Source: Ruminococcus sp. UBA946 | GTDB lineage: Bacteria; Bacillota; Clostridia; Oscillospirales; Ruminococcaceae | Assembly: GCA_002293295.1 (NCBI GenBank) | Contig: DBCY01000152.1 | Span: 2,112-18,635, forward strand | DNA length: 16,524 nucleotides | Direction: 5' to 3' | Shown: piece by piece, positions 3,806 to 12,283 of the stretch | How positions within the stretch are numbered: position 1 is the stretch's first letter | How the letters are laid out: every line of letters starts with the position of its first letter | Translations under genes and position numbers: made by a program | Notes under the pieces: model-generated | The model's input: only the letters and a program-made list of their open reading frames with translations | What the model was told of the DNA's origin: nothing | The model's database searches: none

Positions 3806-6800
3806 AATAAAACCAGGTGTCGGGGTTGTCGGGGTCAAACGGGGGAGGGAAAAAATCCTCCTCATCCCCGCCTATAATCTCAGGGGGAAGGTTTTCAAAC
3901 GGGTCGGTGGTTAATACATCGTCTGGGGTCATAGGTTCGGTTTCGGGATAATCATCATCACCGGGAATCTCCCCTGTACCGCCGTCTAAAATGCTTCCGT
4001 CGCCGTCGCCGTAAGACGAATACGCACACTGGGATAAATATTTTTTAAGGCCGTTTACTATAGCCTTTGCAAATCCCTTATGGTGAGATGATTTGGCAAG
4101 CGCCATAGCCTCGGTATAATTTGTCACGAACGCTGTCTCTATGAGTACGGACGCGAACTCCTGCTGCTGGGTCACAAAGAAATAATTATATTTCGCACCC
4201 CTGTTTAAACCGCTTCCGCCCCCGTGTACGTTTTCGGACAAATACGAACCAAGAGCCGATGAAATATATTTTGCGAGCGGCTGTGAAAACGGCGTGAAGT
4301 AAAACGCTTCCGCTCCCTTTGCGCTCGAGCCTGCCGCGTTGCAGTGTATTGAAAGAAAGACGTCCGGATTATACTGTCTTGCATAAGAAGCCCTCTGTTC
4401 GGTTTCATACGTTTCACTTTCGGTGTTAAGACGGTAAACCCTTGCTCCCTCATCCTCAAGATAACGTGTGACAAGCTTTGATATGGCAAGGTTAGCTTCC
4501 TGCTCCTTAATATGCCCTACGGCTCCCGGGTCGAACTGCGAAGCTCCGGTATATCCGTGACCGGGGTCTATTACGATTGTTGAGCCGCTTATGCTGTTCC
4601 TGGGCCCGTTAAAGCGGAAAACGAGATTGCCCTCACTGTCGTATGTCGCCGTAACACCCGAATAAATACCGCTCTGGCGAAGCTTTAAGGTAAGCTTGGT
4701 TTTAGCTGCGTCGCCGGAATCCGATGTACTCCATGTACCGCTTGTGAACACGGCTGAATCGGGGAAGCTTAAATCGCCTGCCGAAACGCTTGTAACATAG
4801 TCAAAGGTAATAATAACGGAGGATGAATCGAATGAGGATATATAATAGCTTCCGTTATCGCCGCCGTTATAGGAAAGGTTCCCGTAGCTGATATTGAACG
4901 GTATTCGGTTTTGGGTGGTCAGCTTGATTATTGTATCGGTATCGTCCTTTCCGACTGCCGCAACGCCGATGGGGTTCGTGCCGAGCGGGCGGTTGGGTTC
5001 AACCGATACGGCGCTTGTGCGGATTCTCTTACCGGAATTGGTAAGGTAATAATCGGTGCCGTTATATGTGACCGTTTTGGTGATATAATCGACGGTTCCG
5101 GCGGGAAGGCGAGCCATGTCGGGGCTGGGGGAGGTGTCGGTCGACCTGTAGTTATAAACCATGGTATTGTCGTTATTTACTACAAGAAGGCTGCCGCTGT
5201 AATCATTCGGCACTTCCGGGAGAGCGTTTACAATAATATGCGAGCCTGTTCGGGTTTCGTTTATATCATCCCCGGATTTTGTCTTGTATGTACCGTAGAA
5301 TTCAACGTACCCCAGGTCAATATCCTGTCCTCTTTTGCCTTCCGGAGCCGTATAGTTCCCTGTAAACTTAGTATAATTTGAGTTCGGGTCAAGCTCGTCA
5401 AGCTGTCCCTCAACCTCTTTTAATGCTACTGTCTTGCCGTTTATTTTAGCGGAAACGATTGAACCCTTATAAGCGATTGCGCTGAGCGAAATAGTCGATT
5501 GTTCCTCGACATGCATTGTATCCCCTGCGGGAGCGACGCTCCTGAGGACATTAATCGTCCGTGTAATCGTATATGTTATTACCTTGGATTTATTCTGGAA
5601 TTTAAACGTATTTACTCCCACGTCAAGGTCTTCGGTGAAATAGAAACGCCCCGCCTCGTTAAGCTCGATTTCCTTGCCCTGATAATAAACGGGGAAATTC
5701 GGGTCGAACGAACCGGCAAAAATCACGGATGGCTCTTCCGTTTTAAAGGTTGTCTGAGTGGGGAGAGTCATTTCCAGCTCGCTGTTAAGACCGGCTATAT
5801 CAATCTGGTCGTCATAATGCTTAATAAGCGCTGTGGTTGATTCCATAAGGTTTTCATTCAGGGAATCAAGCGAATTGTAGGAGCTTCCCTTATATGAATC
5901 ATATTCGCCGGCGTCAAGCACCTGCTTGACAAGCTCGTCCGGCGAACCCCAGCCTATGGAGCCTGTGCAAATTTTTTCATTGATATGATTGACGACAAGA
6001 GGGATGTCCGCTTCCGTCGCATAGTCATCCCACCAGCCGACTATTTCGTTGAAGGGAAGCGAAGAGCTTGCTCTTGAACCGTCCGCTCTTAGCATAATAA
6101 AATCGGCGTAACCGTTCTGAATATATGAAACGGTATCGGCATAACCGCCGGTAAGGGCTTCAAAATCAACGGAAGTGGCAGAACCGCTTTCAACCGTCGT
6201 ATAATTTGCCCAGACATCGTTCAGGGCAATGCCCACGGGGATGGTATTGTTAGTTTTATGTATCGCGTCTGACGCAAGGCTGAAAACATATGCCCCGTTG
6301 TCGAGGAGCCAGTTGTTGAATCCGATACCGGAGCCGTTTGAAATATAATCACCCAGAGACACGCTGTTTTTTGAGGAATAGTATCCGTCGAGAATAATAC
6401 CGTCAACGGGGTATTTTACCGCAAAGCTGTGAACCTTCAGCGCAAGGCGGTCAATCCTTTCCTGAAGCTTAAAATCAGAGAGAGGAGCAAGGATATAATC
6501 AATGCTGAAATTAAGGTAAACATAAAGACCGCGTTCCTTGGCGGCGTCAATGGCATACTCGGCAAAAGCCTTTTCAACCGTTTCGTTCAAATCGGCGCTG
6601 TAAAAAGCCTCGCCTTCATAATCTGTATTTATTATGATTGAATTAAGCCTTTTATTCTCAACGGAATCAAGCATTTCCTGAACCTGTGTCATAATAGTTT
6701 CCCCGTCAGGTTCCTTTCCGCCGCTGTCTTTATAGGCGAAATCCACTGTCGGTGTCACATAGACGCCCCTTATTTCATCGGGAAAGCTGAAAACAGGAAA

Positions 6801-6992
6801 AAAAGGGGGCTCGGTAAAGCTTTCAAGCTCCTCGTCCCTGTTAATTTCCTCCTGCGGTTCGATGACAGTGAATTCTTCCTCTTCGGCAAAAGCCGTAATG
6901 CTGCCAAGTATTGTCGAAAAATCTGCGCCCAAAGGCACAGTCATAACCAGCGCCGTTATCGCCGCTAAAAAGCGCGACAGCCTTTTTCTCAT
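3804..6992 (-). CDS. Secreted GHL-barrel protein fused to N-acetylmuramoyl-L-alanine amidase (Amidase_3)
   Basis: The 1062-residue exported protein starts at ATG 6992 behind AAGGGTGA. Signal peptide 1-36 (MRKRLSRF..., ending ITAFA). Residues about 72-400 form a glycoside-hydrolase-like barrel related to GHL10/GHL13 (IRGVYVTP, YPVDGIILDGYYS at 194-206). About 412-480 is Ig-like (FAGSFDPNFPVYYQGKEIEL). About 482-590 is a beta domain. About 597-661 is SH3-like (LLVVNNDNTMVYNYRS). About 675-800 is an AMIN-like beta segment. About 804-985 is Amidase_3 with all expected zinc/catalytic positions: IDPGHG (His812), Glu830, SIHCNA (His883) and IETAFVTN (Glu952). An acidic Pro-rich tail ends WFY. The amidase should remove stem peptides from peptidoglycan outside the cell. 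The barrel's conserved DDY is DGY, so its activity is doubtful. A perfect promoter lies at 7111-7139. The gene follows a GHL10 lipoprotein gene on the same strand. Confidence 0.9.
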   Translation of the reverse strand: MRKRLSRFLAAITALVMTVPLGADFSTILGSITAFAEEEEFTVIEPQEEINRDEELESFTEPPFFPVFSFPDEIRGVYVTPTVDFAYKDSGGKEPDGETIMTQVQEMLDSVENKRLNSIIINTDYEGEAFYSADLNETVEKAFAEYAIDAAKERGLYVYLNFSIDYILAPLSDFKLQERIDRLALKVHSFAVKYPVDGIILDGYYSSKNSVSLGDYISNGSGIGFNNWLLDNGAYVFSLASDAIHKTNNTIPVGIALNDVWANYTTVESGSATSVDFEALTGGYADTVSYIQNGYADFIMLRADGSRASSSLPFNEIVGWWDDYATEADIPLVVNHINEKICTGSIGWGSPDELVKQVLDAGEYDSYKGSSYNSLDSLNENLMESTTALIKHYDDQIDIAGLNSELEMTLPTQTTFKTEEPSVIFAGSFDPNFPVYYQGKEIELNEAGRFYFTEDLDVGVNTFKFQNKSKVITYTITRTINVLRSVAPAGDTMHVEEQSTISLSAIAYKGSIVSAKINGKTVALKEVEGQLDELDPNSNYTKFTGNYTAPEGKRGQDIDLGYVEFYGTYKTKSGDDINETRTGSHIIVNALPEVPNDYSGSLLVVNNDNTMVYNYRSTDTSPSPDMARLPAGTVDYITKTVTYNGTDYYLTNSGKRIRTSAVSVEPNRPLGTNPIGVAAVGKDDTDTIIKLTTQNRIPFNISYGNLSYNGGDNGSYYISSFDSSSVIITFDYVTSVSAGDLSFPDSAVFTSGTWSTSDSGDAAKTKLTLKLRQSGIYSGVTATYDSEGNLVFRFNGPRNSISGSTIVIDPGHGYTGASQFDPGAVGHIKEQEANLAISKLVTRYLEDEGARVYRLNTESETYETEQRASYARQYNPDVFLSIHCNAAGSSAKGAEAFYFTPFSQPLAKYISSALGSYLSENVHGGGSGLNRGAKYNYFFVTQQQEFASVLIETAFVTNYTEAMALAKSSHHKGFAKAIVNGLKKYLSQCAYSSYGDGDGSILDGGTGEIPGDDDYPETEPMTPDDVLTTDPFENLPPEIIGGDEEDFFPPPFDPDNPDTWFY

Positions 6993-7110
6993 TTTATAAT
7001 CACCCTTTGATACATGCCGATGCCGCTGTTTATTTATATACGGCATTGTTTTTCTTTTGTTCTATACACATAAATCTTTATAAAGAACCGATTGTTCAAA
7101 TACCGCTCTA

Positions 7111-7139
7111 ATTGTATCATAAATTTTACGCTTTGTCAA
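7111..7139 (-). promoter_or_regulatory. Sigma-A promoter for the amidase gene
   Basis: On the minus strand TTGACA (7134-7139), 17 bp and TACAAT (7111-7116). It lies just past the stop codon of the upstream lipoprotein gene, so the two cell-wall genes can be transcribed independently. The leader is about 110 bases. Confidence 0.85.
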
Positions 7140-7144
7140 CAAAT

Positions 7145-8737
7145 TTACTTCTTTTTTATATTGTTAAGCTCCTTTGAAACCTGTGCCGATACCGAGGAAG
7201 AGGGCTTGAAAATTGATTCATAGCGGTAAAGCGCAACTCCTCCGTATTTATCCAATCCGGCGGCGGCGTTCATCTGCCTTGCGATAATATCGGATTTGTT
7301 TATCCATTCGTTCCGGGCGCTGCCTCCGGCGTAGCTGTCGGCAGCCCCGATTTTATATCCCGCCAGACCGATTACAAGCCTGACATTTTCGGAGGTACAC
7401 ATTTTTTCCCAGTCGGAAATAACTTTTTTATACGGCAGGGACGAATTGTCAAAGCCGAAATAAACCTGAGGAAGGATATAATCGCAGTATCCGTCTTCAG
7501 AACACCATTTCCTAACATCGGCATAAAGCTCCTTGTAATTGTTTTCAATGCTGCCCTGCGGAGAAATCCCGAACATAATTGAAGAATTGGCTTTATGGGC
7601 GGCGCTGTAAAGCTTTTTGACCATGCCGTTCACATTCCTAATGCGCCAGTCGGAAAGCTTCATGCCTTTTCCGCCGGAGCTGAACGCGTTCCTGTCAAAA
7701 TTTGCCGAAGTCGTAGGATAAAAGTAATCGTCAATCTGAATGCCGTCCACATCGTAACCGGAAACTATTTCGCTGATTCCGTCAGCTATAAAATCCGTAA
7801 CTTCGGTATATGCCGGGTTAAGGTACCACCTGCCGCCTGATTTTACAAGATAATTCCCTCTGTATTTATTATTGTTATACCATTTTTTTACCTGGTAATT
7901 ATCATTCAGATTTTTAAGCTGCGTATCGGTCATAAGCCTCATGGGATTAACCCAGGCATGGATTGAAAGCCCTCTTTCATGGGCTTCCTCAACCATAATA
8001 TCAAGCGCGTCAAATTTGGCTGAGGCGCCGATAACTCCGTTAAAATTATCGGTTGCGGGGAAAAGCTCCGAATCATAGTAAGCGTCGCCGAAAGCCCGTA
8101 CCTGAACATAAACGGTGTTAAAGCCTATTTTTTTTATATTGTCGAAATATTCGCCTATTGATTTTTTGAACGACGCGCTGCTTTTATTCTTTAATATGCC
8201 GGAAAATTCAAGATATGTAATCCAAAAACCCTTTTGTTCGGCAAAATTACGCGCTTCGTAAGAATTTTTGCTTGAATATGAATTAGCGCTTTCAATTAAA
8301 GTCGAAACCGGAAGCTGTTCTGTAACGGGGGCAGCTGTTGTTTTATGTGAATCCGCGGTATGTATTTGAGATAAAGTTTCTTTAACGGGAGCTTCGGTTT
8401 CAGGATGCGCCGTAACCGTCCGGGTTTCCTTTACGGTTTGAACGGGGGGTGTTTCTAAAAACACCGGACTTTCGGGCTGAAGGGTAACCATAGTTTCTTT
8501 TTCGGTCATTTCAATGCTTTGCGGGGAATCCGTTTCAGAAAAGACCCGCGTTTCAACGCCGGCGGAAGGAATGGTGTAATATTCCTCGATAACAGGGAAG
8601 GTTTCGGTTATAATTCCGGATATTTCAGGCGCTTCCGATATTCTGCGGCAGCCTCCTAATAAAGAAGTTAAAATACAAAAAGCTGTTAAAACAGTAAAAG
8701 TTCTGCATTGTTTTTTTCCCTGATTTTGAACTTGCAT
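7145..8737 (-). CDS. GHL10-family glycoside hydrolase-like lipoprotein
   Basis: The 530-residue protein has a lipoprotein signal peptide with lipobox LGGC at Cys30, a Thr/Pro/Glu-rich spacer (about 31-150) and a GHL10 (DUF187) TIM barrel from about 168 to 525. Family hallmarks are KGFWITYLEFSG (169-180), VYVQVRAFGDAYYDS (209-223), HAWVNP (260-265), YLNPAYTEV (305-313), DGIQIDDYFYP (331-341) and ILPQVYFGF (421-429). The best-studied relative, E. coli DigH, cuts glycan strands that amidases have stripped of peptides, so peptidoglycan is the likely substrate. The protein would be anchored on the outer face of the membrane, its long spacer crossing into the wall. GAGG lies six bases before the ATG. 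Its promoter (8803-8831) overlaps a palindrome. The amidase gene lies downstream on the same strand. Confidence 0.9.
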   Translation of the reverse strand: MQVQNQGKKQCRTFTVLTAFCILTSLLGGCRRISEAPEISGIITETFPVIEEYYTIPSAGVETRVFSETDSPQSIEMTEKETMVTLQPESPVFLETPPVQTVKETRTVTAHPETEAPVKETLSQIHTADSHKTTAAPVTEQLPVSTLIESANSYSSKNSYEARNFAEQKGFWITYLEFSGILKNKSSASFKKSIGEYFDNIKKIGFNTVYVQVRAFGDAYYDSELFPATDNFNGVIGASAKFDALDIMVEEAHERGLSIHAWVNPMRLMTDTQLKNLNDNYQVKKWYNNNKYRGNYLVKSGGRWYLNPAYTEVTDFIADGISEIVSGYDVDGIQIDDYFYPTTSANFDRNAFSSGGKGMKLSDWRIRNVNGMVKKLYSAAHKANSSIMFGISPQGSIENNYKELYADVRKWCSEDGYCDYILPQVYFGFDNSSLPYKKVISDWEKMCTSENVRLVIGLAGYKIGAADSYAGGSARNEWINKSDIIARQMNAAAGLDKYGGVALYRYESIFKPSSSVSAQVSKELNNIKKK

Positions 8738-8787
8738 TATAACCTCTTTTCCTCTTAATCCTGATATGAGAAATATATTAACTATTC

Positions 8788-8805
8788 AATTACTATACAG
8801 TAATT
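8788..8805. promoter_or_regulatory. Palindrome at the lipoprotein transcription start (candidate operator)
   Basis: AATTACT-ATAC-AGTAATT is a perfect 7-4-7 inverted repeat overlapping the -10 box and the predicted start site of the minus-strand promoter, a typical place for a repressor to bind. The AT-only sequence makes chance occurrence possible. Confidence 0.35.
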
Positions 8806-8831
8806 ATATAACATATTTATTGTAAAGTCAA
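8803..8831 (-). promoter_or_regulatory. Sigma-A promoter for the GHL10 lipoprotein gene
   Basis: On the minus strand TTGACT (8826-8831), 17 bp and TATAAT (8803-8808), about 65 bases ahead of the start codon. Confidence 0.8.
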
Positions 8832-8924
8832 TCAAGAAATGCCTTTTTGAACAATCCATTTTCTGTCAGGAAATTACCTTGAAATTCATATGGCGTTTGT
8901 TACTTAACCGTCATTTCTATTTAC

Positions 8925-9026
8925 TTACAAAATTACACAACTTTATTATAATATTTTTATGAATAAGGACAAAAAATATTAAAATTCGCAGGAACTGTTT
9001 TAATTCTGTAAAATATATGTTATAAT
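8925..9026 (+). promoter_or_regulatory. Two candidate promoters for the GGDEF-EAL gene
   Basis: Distal: TTACAA (8925-8930), 16 bp, TATAAT (8947-8952). Proximal: an extended -10, TG-T-TATAAT (9018-9026), without a clear -35. The 406-base divergent gap 8738-9143 holds only these and the lipoprotein promoter; no RNA gene was seen. Confidence 0.55.
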
Positions 9027-9143
9027 CTAATTATGTATTGATTAACAATTACTGCGCCTTTTTAGCCTGTAGTCTTTTATATTATAGTAATTTATCTGTT
9101 TACCATGATACCTGTATAAAATATATTTATAAGGGGTTATTTT

Positions 9144-11720
9144 ATGACAGTAAAAGAGAATAAGAAAATCACATCATTAAATCTTCCCGACAGGATAATT
9201 TTCGGCGTAATTATCCTGGATGTTTTGGCGGCGGTAATATTCGGGCTGATATTAACAGCTTTTCTTAATATAAAAATAAAAAACGACACCGATAAATACA
9301 TACAGGATACAGGCAGAATATCCTCCGGTATTATCAGGCATTATACTGAGGATAAAAATTCAAGCCTGGATTTCATAATGCAGACGCCGGAGCTGAAAAG
9401 CTTTATATCCGAACTTAAGAATGTCAGCACAAAAGATGAAGCCGGCAATATGGAAAGCTACGGCAGGATACAGGAAACACTGAACAGAACCGCAATGAAT
9501 GACGGCGACATTGTGAGCGCATGGATAGCGTCCGATATAAACAGCGTTATAGTAGGAAGCGGCGGGAATTTTATAGGTTCGGGTGAAAAAGACCTGAAGG
9601 ACGAGGCATGGTACCGTTCTTTCATTGCCGGAAACAACCAATCGGGTTCTTTTTACAATACAGCGCCGGTTGGCAGTATATTCGGCTCGACCGAAGAAGC
9701 CGCCTCAATAATTACAGCCGTATATGAAAATGAAAACCTCATAGGTTACTGCGGTATAGAAATAAAAACAGACGGAATAAAGCGTATACTTGAAAGCTAC
9801 GGTTATGACGATGACTGTTACGTCACGCTGATAAGCGAGCCGGGAACCGTTGTTTACGCCCCGGTCTGGATACCGGAATATATTGAAAAACAACAGTCGG
9901 TTTTGTCTCTTATCATTACAGCCGGGAATTACAGCGACGGCGCCGACCGTTTTATTGATTACAACGGGGAGGAAACGCATTTTTATGTTGACAATTCAAG
10001 TATAAACGGCTGGACGGTTCTTGTACTGTTCGATGAGTTTCCGGACGGAGCCGCCCTTAAGTCGTTCGGTATCCGGTTATATATAATACTGTTATGCCTG
10101 CTTGCATTATCCTGCCTTACGGTTATTAATTACATTAAAAGGGAGACAAGGTACTTGCCTGAAATAAATAATGCTCTTAAAATTATTAGCTCAGGTAAGC
10201 ATACGAACTCCATTGAAATAAAGCGGAATAATTCCATGTATGAGTATGCCGCAATGCTCAGCAGGCTCAGCTGTATAATTAAAGACAAAAATGAGCAAAT
10301 TGAAAAATCAAGGTATACCGACGCGGTTACCGGTCTTCCGAACCGCATAAAGCTTTATGAATACCTCGACGATATTATTTCCGTTTCCGATGAAACCGGC
10401 ATCCGTTTTGCTTTAATGTTTGTCGATATAGATAATTTCAAATGGCTCAACGAAACGCTCGGTCATAATTTCGGGGACTGCGTGCTGCTGGAATTCGGCG
10501 CAATTATGTCCGACTGTATTAAAAACGACGGGAAGGTATTCCGTTTCGGCGGCGACGAATACATAATCATTACTGAATTCGGGGATGATTATTCCAGGGT
10601 AGAGGAGCTGATTTCAAAGCTGAAAGCAGCTTTCGACAAACCGATTAAGGTTCTGAACGACAGTATATACATAAAATTCTCGGTAGGCGTTTCATTATTT
10701 CCCGACGACGATACTAAAGCGGATTTACTGCTCAGAAACGCCGATATTGCGCTGCACCGCTCAAAGGAAAACGGGAAGAACAGGGTTTCCTTTTATACGA
10801 ACACATCTAAAAAATATTTCCTCAGCAAAGCGGCAATATCTCAGAAGCTCACAAATGCCCTGAAGAATAATGAGCTTTATCTGAATTATCAGCCCATAAT
10901 TTCAACGACAACCTATGATATTTATGGTTTTGAAGCGCTTTTACGATGGGACAGCCCGGAATTCGGCTTTGTCTCCCCTACCGAATTTATAGAAGTCGCC
11001 GAAGAAACAGGGCATATAGTTCAAATCGGAACATGGATATTCGAAAGCGCCTGCCGGTTTTTAAAGGAGCTTTGCGATAATTACAGGGACGATATAATCA
11101 TGTCGGTCAATGTTTCGCCTGTTCAGCTCAAGCGTCCGGATTATATAGACCATATCAGGCGGGTTATCGATATAACTCAGGTTAAGCCTGAAAATATCCA
11201 AATTGAGATTACGGAGAACCTGTTCATAGATTTCATTGATTCGGACAGCGACACGATTGACCAAATAAACAAAATGGGTATTTCGCTGGCTCTCGACGAT
11301 TTCGGCACCGGTTATTCGTCTTTGAATTATCTGAAGAATTTCCCGATAAAATGCCTGAAAATCGATAAGTCATTTGTCGATGAAATCAACCGGAACAAGC
11401 GCGATTATGCGCTGACCGACTCAATTATAGACCTTGTCCATAATCTCGGAATAAAAACGATTGCCGAAGGGATTGAAACGGTCGGGCAGTTTAACTTCCT
11501 TACAAGGATGCGCTGCGACTATATACAGGGCTTCCTGATGAGCAAGCCTCTTGACGAAGCGGCGGCTCTTGATTTTGTTAAAAAATATGACGCTCTCCAT
11601 AAGCCGGACGAACAAAAGCTTATGGATAACGAAAAGCTTCTTGAGGTTGAAAAGGGGCGTCTTAAACTGAATGCTGACTATGACGGAGGCGAGGCTCCGC
11701 TCGGCAGTATTATTCTATAG
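9144..11720 (+). CDS. Membrane Cache-GGDEF-EAL cyclic-di-GMP signalling protein
   Basis: The 858-residue sensor has TM helix 1 at about 18-43, an extracellular Cache/PAS-like sensing domain at about 44-305, and TM helix 2 at about 308-330. GGDEF spans about 392-550, with FVDIDNFKWLNETLGHNFGD (426-445) and the active loop FRFGGDEYI (466-474). EAL spans about 566-812, with FEALLRW (596-602), SVNVSP, EITEN, LDDFGTGYSSLNYL (717-730), LKIDKSFV and TIAEGIETVGQ (772-782). Both catalytic domains look intact, so it could make and degrade c-di-GMP under control of an external ligand. The usual RxxD inhibition site before GGDEY is not conserved (KND, then G in the Asp position). A 46-residue charged tail follows EAL. 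AAGGGG precedes ATG by seven bases, and a strong terminator follows. Confidence 0.93.
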   Translation: MTVKENKKITSLNLPDRIIFGVIILDVLAAVIFGLILTAFLNIKIKNDTDKYIQDTGRISSGIIRHYTEDKNSSLDFIMQTPELKSFISELKNVSTKDEAGNMESYGRIQETLNRTAMNDGDIVSAWIASDINSVIVGSGGNFIGSGEKDLKDEAWYRSFIAGNNQSGSFYNTAPVGSIFGSTEEAASIITAVYENENLIGYCGIEIKTDGIKRILESYGYDDDCYVTLISEPGTVVYAPVWIPEYIEKQQSVLSLIITAGNYSDGADRFIDYNGEETHFYVDNSSINGWTVLVLFDEFPDGAALKSFGIRLYIILLCLLALSCLTVINYIKRETRYLPEINNALKIISSGKHTNSIEIKRNNSMYEYAAMLSRLSCIIKDKNEQIEKSRYTDAVTGLPNRIKLYEYLDDIISVSDETGIRFALMFVDIDNFKWLNETLGHNFGDCVLLEFGAIMSDCIKNDGKVFRFGGDEYIIITEFGDDYSRVEELISKLKAAFDKPIKVLNDSIYIKFSVGVSLFPDDDTKADLLLRNADIALHRSKENGKNRVSFYTNTSKKYFLSKAAISQKLTNALKNNELYLNYQPIISTTTYDIYGFEALLRWDSPEFGFVSPTEFIEVAEETGHIVQIGTWIFESACRFLKELCDNYRDDIIMSVNVSPVQLKRPDYIDHIRRVIDITQVKPENIQIEITENLFIDFIDSDSDTIDQINKMGISLALDDFGTGYSSLNYLKNFPIKCLKIDKSFVDEINRNKRDYALTDSIIDLVHNLGIKTIAEGIETVGQFNFLTRMRCDYIQGFLMSKPLDEAAALDFVKKYDALHKPDEQKLMDNEKLLEVEKGRLKLNADYDGGEAPLGSIIL

Positions 11721-11734
11721 CTTTATTACGGTTT

Positions 11735-11770
11735 GCCGGGGTTTTCATTATAAAAGCCCCGGCTGTATTT
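11735..11770 (+). terminator. Intrinsic terminator of the GGDEF-EAL gene
   Basis: GCCGGGGTTTT (11735-11745) pairs with AAAAGCCCCGGC (11752-11763); a T-rich tail follows. It separates the c-di-GMP gene from the ABC-F leader promoter that starts 12 bases later. Confidence 0.9.
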
Positions 11771-11781
11771 TTATTTTTAAT

Positions 11782-11810
11782 TTGACAAAACTTTTTTTAT
11801 ATGATACAAT
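11782..11810 (+). promoter_or_regulatory. Sigma-A promoter of the ABC-F leader
   Basis: TTGACA (11782-11787), 17 bp and TACAAT (11805-11810). Transcription should begin near 11817, about 485 bases ahead of the ABC-F start codon. Confidence 0.85.
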
Positions 11811-11838
11811 AATGGTATTATTAAAAAGGGGTGGAAGG

Positions 11839-11859
11839 ATGCGCAGTTTTTCTTGCTGA
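11839..11859 (+). CDS. Six-codon leader peptide MRSFSC
   Basis: ATG CGC AGT TTT TCT TGC TGA is preceded by AAGGGG, ending seven bases before the ATG and only about 15 bases into the predicted transcript. GCGCAG in codons 1-3 can pair with CTGTGC further down the leader (about 11910-11930), so a ribosome here could change folding. Translation is predicted, not shown. An in-frame open reading extends upstream but has no comparable start. Confidence 0.5.
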   Translation: MRSFSC

Positions 11860-12119
11860 TTGAATCAAAAAGCATATCAAAATGCCGGCGGTAATATTTT
11901 ACTGTGCGCTTTGCTGTGCAAAAAGAGGTATAATCACTAAAAGTTTTAACTCTTGGAGGGCTGACCTCTCAGAGCTGAAAGCTTCTGCAAGAAAATTGTA
12001 ATTCCTGAACTCATTAGACTAATCCGCGTTTAAAAGGTTATATTTTGCTGATTAGTATCATACAGTATTTTTACACGGCTGTCCGTATTTTTAATACGGC
12101 GTTGTTTGCCGCGTTTAAA

Positions 12120-12160
12120 GGCTGCGGGAATTTACTTTCCTGCAGCCTTAGATTTTTTTA
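12120..12160 (+). terminator. Attenuator-like intrinsic terminator upstream of the ABC-F gene
   Basis: GGCTGCGGGAA (12120-12130) pairs with TTCCTGCAGCC (12137-12147) with one G-U, followed by TTAGATTTTTTTA. No gene longer than six codons lies between it and the promoter at 11782, so it ends a leader transcript rather than a gene. CCGC at about 12109-12113 could compete by pairing with GCGG of the stem. Confidence 0.85.
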
Positions 12161-12218
12161 CAATACTACTGCTTTATAACAACTAAAAGCAGCGAATAAT
12201 AATACTAGTATAAATAAA

Positions 12219-12283
12219 AATCATACCGCCGCAGGCGGTATACCGCCATTGTTAATTGTTAATTTTTAATTGTTAATTGATAC
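12219..12283. repeat. Palindromic intergenic repeat, copy C (inverted relative to copy A)
   Basis: 12219-12260 is the exact reverse complement of 1-42, including the 14-bp palindrome GGCGGTATACCGCC. It continues with TTAATTGTTAATT-type repeats to about 12283. It lies between the leader terminator and the ABC-F ribosome site, adding a hairpin-prone block to the 5' untranslated region. Confidence 0.85.

Larger units (their letters stand above)
11817..12160 (+). promoter_or_regulatory. Long structured leader with probable transcription attenuation before the ABC-F gene
   Basis: The 582-base gap between the c-di-GMP gene and the ABC-F gene is filled by a promoter, a six-codon ORF with a good ribosome site (11839-11859), several short hairpins (GCAT/ATGC after the ORF; GAGG-GCTGA-CCTC; CCGTATT-TTT-AATACGG near 12083-12099) and a strong terminator (12120-12160). 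Genes for ABC-F ribosome-protection proteins are commonly controlled by ribosome-mediated attenuation at such leaders: an antibiotic stalls the ribosome on the short ORF and the terminator fails to form. No known riboswitch, T-box, 6S or tmRNA signature was recognised. The mechanism is inferred from layout. Confidence 0.6.

Noticed and set aside
4911..5840. Plus-strand open frames opposite the amidase gene
   Set aside because: The minus-strand frame has continuous recognisable domains; these are shadows with no starts or motifs.
9360..11615. Minus-strand open frames within the GGDEF-EAL gene
   Set aside because: They are antisense shadows of a gene with conserved catalytic motifs along its length.
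11817..12160. 6S RNA, tmRNA, RNase P RNA, T-box or a known riboswitch
   Set aside because: None of their diagnostic sequences were found (for example no T-box TGGNACCGCG and no RNase P GAGGAAAGTC); layout fits a leader attenuator better.
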